64,000 bases of DNA from Bacillota bacterium (GTDB taxonomy: Bacteria > Bacillota > Bacilli > Paenibacillales > Paenibacillaceae). The notes beneath the pieces are model-generated. The model was not told the origin of the DNA. It made no database searches and saw nothing but the letters and a program-made list of their open reading frames with translations. Numbering within the stretch: position 1 is the first letter of the stretch; each line of letters begins with the position of its first letter. Of this stretch, positions 23,813 through 31,900 are shown in pieces. Where the stretch lies: the NCBI GenBank assembly GCA_023391635.1, contig JAEWAQ010000022.1:62001-126000 (forward strand). Direction: 5' to 3'. The position numbers and the translations under genes are program-made.

Positions 23813-25642
23813 TTAAGATTGCGCAGCCGCCTCGGGGGCAGCCTCCGGCGCGGGTTGTTTCGCTTGCGCTGCGGCCGCCTTGGCCGACAGCCGGATATGC
23901 AGCTCCTCGAGCTGCCGCTCGGCGAACACCGGCGAAGGCGCATCCGTCATCAGATCGGTCGCGCTGGCCGTCTTCGGGAACGCGATCGTCTCGCGCAGGT
24001 TCGTACGCCCGGTCAGCAGCATGACGAGCCGGTCCAATCCGAACGCGATCCCGCCATGCGGCGGCGTGCCATATTCGAAGGCGTCCAGGAAGAAGCCGAA
24101 TCGGGATTTCGCTTCCTCGGGGGAGAAGCCCAGGGCGGCGAACATCTTCTCCTGCACGTCGCGGCGATAGATCCGCATCGAACCGCCGCCGACTTCATAG
24201 CCGTTGAGCACAATATCGTACGCCTGTGCGCGGATCGCGCCGGGATCGCTGTCGAACAGCGCCAGATCGTCGTCGTTCGGACGCGTGAACGGATGATGTT
24301 CCGCCACCCAGCGTTTGCCGTCCTCATCCCATCCGAGCAAAGGGAAGTCGACGACCCACAGAAACTTGTACGCCTTCTCGTCTATGAGACCTTGCTCGCG
24401 GCCGACTTTCAGACGCAGGTTGCCCATGACGTCGGCAGCTACTTTCAGCTTGTCGGCAGAGAAGCAGAGCAGGTCGCCTTCCTCCACGCCAAGCTTTTCC
24501 GTCAACGCCGCGATTTCCTCCGGTTTGAAGAACTTCACGATCGGACCGCGCCATTCCCCATCCTTCACCGTGATCCAGGCGATACCCTTGCCTCCGTATC
24601 GCGCCGCGAACGGAGCCAGATCGTCGAGCTCCTTGCGGCTCCAGGAAGCGCAGCCTTTGGCGTTCAGCGCCTTCACGACGCCGCCGGACGCCGCTACCGA
24701 TGCGAACACCTTCACGTCGCTGCCCTTGACGATGTCGGTCACGTCCTCGATTTCCAACCCGAACCGCAAATCCGGCTTATCCGAGCCGTACTTGTGAATG
24801 GCATCTTGGTAGGTCAAACGCTGGAACGGAACCGGAATGTCCACACCGATCGTCTCGCGGAACAACTTGACCATCAGCTTCTCCATCATGTCCAGCAGTT
24901 GATCCTGCGACAGGAACGAAGTTTCGATGTCCACTTGAGTGAACTCCGGCTGCCGGTCAGCCCGCAGGTCTTCGTCGCGGAAGCAGCGCGCCACCTGATA
25001 ATAACGCTCCAGGCCGCCGACCATCAGCAATTGCTTGAACAGCTGCGGAGATTGCGGCAGGGCGAAAAATTCACCCGGATGAACGCGGCTCGGCACCAGA
25101 TAGTCGCGGGCGCCTTCCGGCGTGCTCTTCGTCAGAATCGGCGTCTCCACGTCGATGAATCCATGTTCGTCAAGGTAATCGCGGAAAACCTTCGTCGCCT
25201 TGGAGCGAAGCAGCAGCGTGCGCTGCATCTCCGGACGGCGCAAGTCCAGGTAACGGTAGCGCAATCGCACCGATTCGTCCACCTCCACCCCATCCTCGAT
25301 CGGAAACGGCGGCGTCTTGGCGGCGTTCAGGATTTCTACGTCCTGTACCTGGATTTCGATCTCGCCCGTCGGCAGGTTCGGGTTGTATGTCTCGGCATCG
25401 CGATGCACCACTTTGCCTTGCACGGCAAGCACGTATTCATTACGCGCGCGACTGCCGATTTCCAGGGCTTCCTTGGAGAAGTCGGGATTGAAGACGATCT
25501 GGACGATGCCGGTCCGGTCGCGAAGATCGATGAACAGCAAACCGCCGAAATCGCGCCAGCCCTGCACCCAGCCGTTCAGTACGACCGTCTCTCCTACATT
25601 TTGTTTCGTTAACGTGCCGCAATCGTGGTTTTTGAGCATCAT
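23813..25642 (-). CDS. aspS: Aspartyl-tRNA synthetase
   Basis: 609 residues, class II synthetase of the long bacterial type: N-terminal OB-fold anticodon-binding domain (GWVQGWRDFGGLLFIDLRDR), motif 2 (FRDEDLRADRQPEFTQVD), a GAD insertion domain, and motif 3 (GIAFGLDRLVMLL). A tail of about 20 residues rich in Ala, Pro and Gln (AKQPAPEAAPEAAAQS) extends beyond the usual end. The start ATG overlaps the hisS stop in ATGA, so translation is probably coupled. Confidence 0.96.
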   Translation of the reverse strand: MMLKNHDCGTLTKQNVGETVVLNGWVQGWRDFGGLLFIDLRDRTGIVQIVFNPDFSKEALEIGSRARNEYVLAVQGKVVHRDAETYNPNLPTGEIEIQVQDVEILNAAKTPPFPIEDGVEVDESVRLRYRYLDLRRPEMQRTLLLRSKATKVFRDYLDEHGFIDVETPILTKSTPEGARDYLVPSRVHPGEFFALPQSPQLFKQLLMVGGLERYYQVARCFRDEDLRADRQPEFTQVDIETSFLSQDQLLDMMEKLMVKLFRETIGVDIPVPFQRLTYQDAIHKYGSDKPDLRFGLEIEDVTDIVKGSDVKVFASVAASGGVVKALNAKGCASWSRKELDDLAPFAARYGGKGIAWITVKDGEWRGPIVKFFKPEEIAALTEKLGVEEGDLLCFSADKLKVAADVMGNLRLKVGREQGLIDEKAYKFLWVVDFPLLGWDEDGKRWVAEHHPFTRPNDDDLALFDSDPGAIRAQAYDIVLNGYEVGGGSMRIYRRDVQEKMFAALGFSPEEAKSRFGFFLDAFEYGTPPHGGIAFGLDRLVMLLTGRTNLRETIAFPKTASATDLMTDAPSPVFAERQLEELHIRLSAKAAAAQAKQPAPEAAPEAAAQS

Positions 25643-26922
25643 GGTTCGTCGTTCCCCTTTGTCAAATCGTGGATTTGTCGTTTCACTTCTTCCGCAAGAT
25701 CGCCCAGCGGTACCGAGATTTGCTCGCCCGTCGCCAGATTTTTGAGCCCGATCTCGCCCCGGTCCAATTCATCGTCGCCGAGAACGGCCGCGAGCTTCGC
25801 CCCGCATCGGTCCGCTGCCTTGAACAGCGCTTTCGGCTTGCGGCCTTGGTAATCGCGCTCCGCCGCAATGCCCTGATCCCTCAGCCGCTGCATCAGGCCG
25901 GGCAACTCGCGCTCCGCGCGCTCGCCGAATCCGATCACGTAAACGTCCACACCTCTACCAGTTTCCAGCTCGACCTTCTGACTTTCCAGCAGCAGCAGCG
26001 TCCGTTCCAGTCCCAGTCCGAGCCCGACGCCCGGACGATCGTCGCCGCCGACTTCCGCCACCAGGCCGTTATAGCGTCCGCCGCCGCCGATCGTATCGAT
26101 GGAGCCGATCCCTTGCGCCTTGTATTCAAAAGCGGTGTGCGTATAATAGTCGAGCCCCCGCACCATGCGCGGATTGACGCGATATGGGACGCCCATGGCA
26201 TCGAGACTGCCGCGAACCCGCTCGAAATGCTCTGTGCATGCCTCGTCCAGACTGTCCAGAATGGAGGGCGCACCCTCAAACTTCGCCTGATCGTGCTTGC
26301 AATCGAGTACTCGCAGCGGATTGCGGTCCATACGCGACTGGCAATCCTTGCACAATTGCTCCCGCATCGGCTCAAGGAACCCCAGCAGCTTCGCACGGAA
26401 CGCCGTCCGGATCTCCGGCGTGCCGACCGAGTTGATCTCGACCGCAATGCCGGACAACCCCAATTCCTTGTAGAACTGATAGCCGAGCGCGATCACTTCC
26501 GCATCCAATGCGGGATCGCTCGACCCGATCGCCTCCACGCCGAATTGGTGAAATTGCCGGTACCGTCCGGCCTGCGCCCGCTCGTAGCGGAACATCGGGC
26601 CGATATAGTACAGTTTGGCGATGTCCGGCTCCCCGTACAGCTTGTTCTCGACGTAGGACCGAACGACGCCCGCGGTGCCTTCCGGCCGCAGCGTCATGCT
26701 GCGGTTGCCGCGATCGATAAACGTATACATCTCCTTCTCGACGATGTCCGTCGTCTCTCCGACGCCGCGCTCGAACAACTCCGTCGTCTCGAAGATCGGC
26801 GAACGGATTTCGCGGAAATGGTAGCGCCGGCATACGTCTCGCGCCGTCCGTTCCACGAACTGCCACTTCTCCGTCGTGCCGGGAAGCAAGTCCTGCGTGC
26901 CCGGCGGTTTTTGGAACGCCAT
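25639..26922 (-). CDS. hisS: Histidyl-tRNA synthetase
   Basis: 427 residues, class II synthetase. PPGTQDLLPG at the N-terminus, motif 2 (GPMFRYERAQAGRYRQFHQFGVE), the histidine-A motif GLDYYTHTAFEYKAQ and motif 3 (GVGLGLERTLLLL) are all present, followed by the anticodon-binding domain. The ATG at 26922 lies behind AAAGGGTGAG and matches the family length. It is the first gene after a T-box leader and is followed by aspS with a four-base overlap. Confidence 0.96.
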   Translation of the reverse strand: MAFQKPPGTQDLLPGTTEKWQFVERTARDVCRRYHFREIRSPIFETTELFERGVGETTDIVEKEMYTFIDRGNRSMTLRPEGTAGVVRSYVENKLYGEPDIAKLYYIGPMFRYERAQAGRYRQFHQFGVEAIGSSDPALDAEVIALGYQFYKELGLSGIAVEINSVGTPEIRTAFRAKLLGFLEPMREQLCKDCQSRMDRNPLRVLDCKHDQAKFEGAPSILDSLDEACTEHFERVRGSLDAMGVPYRVNPRMVRGLDYYTHTAFEYKAQGIGSIDTIGGGGRYNGLVAEVGGDDRPGVGLGLGLERTLLLLESQKVELETGRGVDVYVIGFGERAERELPGLMQRLRDQGIAAERDYQGRKPKALFKAADRCGAKLAAVLGDDELDRGEIGLKNLATGEQISVPLGDLAEEVKRQIHDLTKGNDEP

Positions 26923-26970
26923 CTGACTCACCCTTTCTCTGCAATCAACTGCGAAACCCATGCTGAAGGC

Positions 26971-27186
26971 TAACGGACACAGCATTCTTGCTCGTTGTAA
27001 TCTCTAACGGACACAGCGGACGCTATTGCCTCAAATCTCACGCATTTTTTCCTCTAACGGACACGGCGGCCTCTATTTGGCGATTATAACCTAATGTGGT
27101 CGCGATTTGCGGCAATAAGCGCTGTGGAGTCCGTTACATCTGAAATGAGCCTGTTTTTGCGAAATAGCGGCTGTGGGGTCCGTTAA
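26971..27186. repeat. Array of TAACGGAC repeats in the hisS leader
   Basis: Three direct copies (TAACGGACAC(A/G)GC at 26971, 27005 and 27055) and two inverted ones (GCTGTGG(A/G)GTCCGTTA ending at 27136 and 27186). Neighbouring copies 27005/27055 and 27129/27179 are exactly 50 bases apart. Two of the direct units run on into G-rich sequence and CTATT. Being inverted, the copies can pair in the mRNA between the T-box terminator and the hisS start. Confidence 0.85.
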
Positions 27187-27195
27187 CCCAACAAT

Positions 27196-27570
27196 CAAAA
27201 AAAGCTTCCACCCCAAACGACTGTCTGGGACGGAAGCTTGATCGGCTGCCGCGGTGCCACCCTCGATTCGACAACCTCATGGCCGGGCCATGCCGGTTGC
27301 CGCTCTTCATTCGCCGGTTAACGCCCGGATGACGCCGCGATCCTACTGGTAACTGTCGTCATTGCGCAGGCGCAAGCTTGCCGAAATTGGCGCAAGAGCG
27401 CCGCCGTAAGCTTACGGATACCTGAGTCAATGCGCCGTCGTTCGGATCGGGTTCTCGGGGAGGTCGTTCGTCCGTTCATCGCCGGAAAGCTTGCAGCCGA
27501 AGGCTTTCCTCTCTGCGGGCGTGGGGGCGGAGTACTCGTTCCCGTCATCGAATCTGAGGTGATACAATTG
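27196..27570 (-). promoter_or_regulatory. T-box riboswitch leader of hisS-aspS-tcdA
   Basis: The minus strand carries the T-box core AGGGTGGCACCGCGG at 27263-27249, which pairs with uncharged tRNA acceptor ends, and a terminator (AAGCTTCC...GGAAGCTT plus seven T, 27239-27196). Stem I is recognisable: CGGG-AAC-GAG-TA-C-TCCG on the 5' side pairs with CGGA and CTC-CCCG on the 3' side, around a specifier loop CGAACGAC; an AGAGAG and a GGAAAGC/GCTTTCC distal hairpin lie between. The loop offers GAC (27465-27463), an aspartate codon, as specifier, although hisS is the first gene. Uncharged tRNA would favour antitermination. Confidence 0.9.
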
Positions 27571-27576
27571 CCATAT

Positions 27577-27606
27577 ATCTTATCAAATCCAACTGCCCGC
27601 CGTCAA
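27577..27606 (-). promoter_or_regulatory. Sigma-A promoter of the T-box operon
   Basis: TTGACG (27606-27601), 18-base spacer, TAAGAT (27582-27577) on the minus strand; start expected near 27570, just ahead of stem I. Confidence 0.65.
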
Positions 27607-27710
27607 TGGCCCGATGAACCCGCCTGTCGATGAACCCGCTCGGGCGAGACCGAACGAGGGACCTTGCAATCGTCATACCGCACAGCAAGCCTATTGCTGC
27701 AGCCCGTGCA

Positions 27711-27747
27711 TTGACCCGTCAGCGCCGATCCTCTAGACTTGATCTAG
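27711..27747 (+). promoter_or_regulatory. Promoter and inverted repeat upstream of the lacI-type gene
   Basis: TTGACC (27711-27716), a 17-base spacer and TAGACT (27734-27739) form a sigma-A promoter. CTAGA-CTTGA-TCTAG (27733-27747) is a perfect 5-bp inverted repeat lying over the -10 box, a candidate operator. It differs from the CCCACGTG palindromes downstream, so it need not bind the same protein. Confidence 0.6.
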
Positions 27748-27783
27748 CAAGCAATATGACTTCTGCCGATAGGATGAGCGTGC

Positions 27784-28806
27784 ATGAACATTTTCGATAT
27801 CGCCCGCCTGGCGGGCGTTTCCCGCAAAACGGTGCAGCGGGTGCTGAACGATGCCCCCGGCGTCAAGCCGGAAACCAAACAGAAAATCAAAGCCATCATG
27901 GCCCAGCAGCATTATGAGCCGAACGCCATCGCACGCAATTTGTCCACCAAAAGAACGCATACCATCGGCATTTTCATCATTCAGGACGTCGGCAAATATC
28001 AGCTTCATACCGACGATTTGTATTTCGGCGCGGTGATCGGGGGCATTATCAACCAATGCACCTACCGCGATTACAAAACGATGATCACGATCCTCGACAT
28101 CTCCGACCCGGAGCCTCTGATGAGCATGTACAAGCAGAAGAGCATCGACGCCGGCATCATCGTGAGTTGGTCCAATGTCCAGGCGATCGTCGACCGGGCT
28201 GTCTCCGCCGGCTTCCTGATCGGCGTCTTCGATCAAAATACGCTGAACGGCACGACCGAAAGCGTGCCCGTGCCATGGCTGGACAACCGCGTCAGCGCCT
28301 ACCGGGCCGCGCAATGTCTGTTCGACTTCGGACACACCGATGTCGGTATTCTGACCGGCGACATGAACATCGCTTGTTCCGTCGAACGTCTCGACGGATT
28401 CATGCAGGCAGCGGCGGATCGCGGCATCGAAGTGCCCGCCTCCAAAATCAAATACGGTCACTTCGTCGAACATGACGGCGTAAATGCCGTCCGGGAATGG
28501 ATAGCGGAAAGCACGCTGCCCAAGGCGCTGTTCTGTTCCAACGACCTGATGGCCTACGGCGTGCTGCAAGCGATGTCCGAGCATGGGCTGAAAGCGCCGC
28601 AGGACCTCTCGCTTGTTGGCTTCGACGATCTGCTGATTTCCCAATACATGCATCCCCCGCTTTCCTCGATGCGCGTACCTCGGGTCGCCATGTCCGAAGC
28701 GTTGACGGCGCGACTGCTGGATCAGCTTGACGGCATTCCGCCGGCTGGAGAGATGATCTTTCAGGCGGAGCTCGTGCTGCGCGGGTCCTGCGGAACTCAT
28801 GATTGA
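27784..28806 (+). CDS. LacI-family transcriptional regulator
   Basis: 340 residues. The N-terminal helix-turn-helix and hinge (NIFDIARLAGVSRKTVQRVLNDAPGVKPETKQKI, hinge near residue 50) are followed by a sugar-binding-protein-like effector domain (TIGIFIIQDVGKYQ, VPWLDNRVSAYRAA, LVGFDDLLISQYMHPPLSSMRVP). The neighbouring surface glucanase and two palindromes between the genes suggest that it represses that glucanase until a beta-glucan sugar appears. The hinge helix has AIARNLSTKRTH, lacking the usual LARSL; binding of a CG-centred palindrome is typical of LacI proteins. Confidence 0.88.
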   Translation: MNIFDIARLAGVSRKTVQRVLNDAPGVKPETKQKIKAIMAQQHYEPNAIARNLSTKRTHTIGIFIIQDVGKYQLHTDDLYFGAVIGGIINQCTYRDYKTMITILDISDPEPLMSMYKQKSIDAGIIVSWSNVQAIVDRAVSAGFLIGVFDQNTLNGTTESVPVPWLDNRVSAYRAAQCLFDFGHTDVGILTGDMNIACSVERLDGFMQAAADRGIEVPASKIKYGHFVEHDGVNAVREWIAESTLPKALFCSNDLMAYGVLQAMSEHGLKAPQDLSLVGFDDLLISQYMHPPLSSMRVPRVAMSEALTARLLDQLDGIPPAGEMIFQAELVLRGSCGTHD

Positions 28807-28845
28807 CAGAATCCTCTAAGGTGAAATATATTGATGTTAGCTTGA

Positions 28846-28861
28846 TGTCCCACGTGAGACA
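28846..28861. promoter_or_regulatory. Operator-like palindrome 1
   Basis: TGTCCCACGTGAGACA, one mismatch from a perfect 16-bp palindrome, in the gap between the LacI gene and the GH16 gene. Its centre is 33 bp from that of the second copy, about three helical turns. Confidence 0.7.
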
Positions 28862-28877
28862 AAAATTTTGTCACATT

Positions 28878-28895
28878 TTGTCCCACGTGGGACAA
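28878..28895. promoter_or_regulatory. Operator-like palindrome 2 (perfect 18 bp)
   Basis: TTGTCCCACGTGGGACAA is perfectly self-complementary with a central CG, the usual form of LacI-family operators. A possible promoter, TTGTCA (28868-28873) with CAATAC about 19 bases on, would have this site in its spacer, so binding would block polymerase. Confidence 0.75.
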
Positions 28896-28937
28896 TACAA
28901 ACGTTCACCCATTCCAAATGAAGAAAGGAGCAGTTCG

Positions 28938-31900
28938 ATGCGAATCGCAAAATGGCGTTCCGGATTATCTTCCTTGCTGGCAGCAACGTTGACGGTATCC
29001 CTCTTTGTCGGAACGACTAGCGCGGCAACGACCGCTGCAAGTCCTGACATTCTATCCGACGTACCTGCCGCGAATTGGGCATACCCGTCCATCCATCGCT
29101 GGCAACAAGACGGCATCATCCATGGATACCCGGATGGCACGTTCCGCCCGGCCGGCCAGATTACCCGCGCCGAGTTCGCCGTCATCGCCAACCGGCTATT
29201 CGGATTTCAGGAGGAGACAACCGTTCGAATCACCGACATCAAGCCTGGCAATTGGGCGTATCGAGAAATAGCGAAAGCTGTGGAAGTGCAATATTTGGCA
29301 TTAAACCCGCAAGACCAAGCTTACCCGAACCAGCCGCTTACCCGCGGTGAAGCGGCGAATGCGCTGGCAGCACTTTTTCATCTTCATACCGGCTCTGATG
29401 TCAATGACACGACGACTTTTCGCGACTTGACCAACGTTGCCCCCGATGTTCGGCAAGCTATTGCCGCTCTGGAGGATGCCGGATTTCTCGCCGGATATCC
29501 GGACGGCACATTCCGGCCAGAGAAGACGATTACCCGCGCGGAGATGGCTTCCTTGCTCGACCGGATGGCGGCAAGCTTGATCTCGAAGCCGGGCAAGGAC
29601 GTTCCTGCGCAGGTGGCGGGCAACGTCATCGTGAATGCGCCCGGCGTCTCCGTCGGGCATACGACGATTCAAGGCAATCTGTATTTGGCGCCGGGCATCG
29701 GGGACGGCAACGTTCGGCTTGAAAAAGTGACGGTCGAAGGTACGGCCTACATCAACGGAGGCGGAGAGCATACGGTCACAGTGGCCGATTCCACGCTGGG
29801 CGACGTGCAAGTCGACAAGCAAGACGGCAAAGTGCGCGTCCTTGCAATCGGCAATACGACGATCGGGCATCTCACGCTTGTCTCCGGAGCCATTCTCGAG
29901 GGCCCTTTCGGCCTCGTTACCGTATCGCCGCCTTCCGACGGAACGGAATTGCCCGTTATCACGATTCGGGGGACCGTAACGGAATTGGTCATCGATCGTC
30001 CGGTGCGCATCCTGCTGGCAGACGATGCGGTCATTCGCTCGCTGAGCTTGGTTGAATCCGCCCGCGGCACTTCCCTTCAAGGGGGAGGCAAGGTGGAGAA
30101 GATCGATAATCAGGCCGCCGATGTCACCCTAAACGGCAAACCACTCGAATCCGCAGCCCCAACGCCTTCCGGAGGCAGCTCAGGATCTTCGACTCCCCCG
30201 GTCAGCCAGAATCCCTGGACCCTCGTATGGTCTGACGAATTCAACGGCGATGCGATCGATACGAGCAAATGGGGGTTCGATACGACCAATGGCGTGTCCG
30301 TCGGCAATCCCGGCTGGGGCAACAATGAATTGGAATATTATACGGACCGCTCGGACAACGCCAAAGTCGAAGACGGCAAGCTGGTCATCACCGCGCGCAA
30401 GGAAGACTACGAAGGATTCCATTATACGTCGGCAAGGATGAAGACGGCGGGCAAGTTCAGCAAGACATACGGCAAATTCGAAATCCGCGCCAAAGCGCCG
30501 ACCGGTCAAGGCTTGTGGCCGGCGATCTGGATGATGCCCGAAGACAGCGTCTATGGCGTCTGGGCGTCTTCCGGCGAGATCGACATCATGGAAGGCTGGG
30601 GCAGCAAGCCGGACAGGATTGGGGGGACGATCCATTACGGCGGGCAATGGCCGAACAACGTCTATACCGGCAAAGAATACACGTTCACGGGAAGTACGAC
30701 CGCGGAATGGCACACGTATGCCTTGGAATGGGAGCCCGGGGAAATTCGCTGGTACGTCGACGGCAAGCTCTTCTCCACGCAGAACGACTGGTACAGCAAA
30801 GGCGCCGACCAACCCGCCAATTACGCCTACCCGGCTCCGTTCGACCAAGCGTTCCATCTCATCGTGAACCTTGCGGTCGGCGGCAATTTCGACGGCAACC
30901 CGGCTGATGACAGCATCTTCCCGAGCACGATGGAGATCGATTACGTGCGCGTCTACGATTTGACGGGAAGAGCCTACCGGGAGCCAACACCGCCGGCAAG
31001 CACGCAGGAAGCGTATCCGGCAGGCGCGAGATTGCCTCTGCCCGATGGCAATCTCGTCTACAATAACGATTTTACGCAGGTCGTAGACGACGACGCCGAC
31101 ATGGGCATCCCCGGCACCGCCTACTGGGCCTTATTCCAGGGCGAAGGCGGTGCCGCGACGGTGTCGATCGATCCGCTTGACGGCGTCAACTTCGCCAAAA
31201 TCGCGATCGCGGCGGGCGGTTCTCAATTCTATTCCGTGCAGCCGCAGGCGATCGTCTCCCTGGCCAAAGGCCGCACCTACAAACTGACGTTCGACGCCAA
31301 GTCGGACGCTTCCCGCAGCATGACGGTCCGGTTGACCGGAGGAGCTTCCCGCGGCTTTGCCGCCTACTCCCAATCGCTAACCGCGGCGTTAACGGATAGC
31401 ATCGGGCATTATGAACTGCTGTTCCAGATGAAACAGGATTCCGATCCGGCCGCCCGCGTCGAGTTCAACATGGGACTGGACACGCATCCGGTATGGATCG
31501 GCAATGCCCGGCTGGTCGAGATCGACGCGATTCCTTTTGAACATGACGCCGAGAAAGTGCCATACGGGCCGGACGGCAATCATGTGTATAACGGGACATT
31601 CGATCAGGGGGAGACGAACCGGCTGTCGTACTGGCATCTGCTGACGTCCGGCGGAGCGTCCGCAACCGCCGCCGTCGATGCGAACGAACGCAAACTCAAG
31701 CTCGGTATCGCCAGCGGCGGGACTTCCCCGGAACAGGTGCAGCTTGTGCAGAAAGGCATCCAGTTGATTCAAGATCAACAATATCGCCTGACGCTTGACG
31801 GCAGCGCAGCCCCGGCCAGGGATATCGAAGTTGCGCTGGTCAATCATGATGGCAGCGAAGTATACGACGTGCAATCGGTTCATATGACCGGCGCCGCATC

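Noticed and set aside
23819..25612. 597-codon plus-strand frame opposite aspS
   Set aside because: Arg/His/Gln-rich composition typical of an antisense shadow; aspS is unambiguous.
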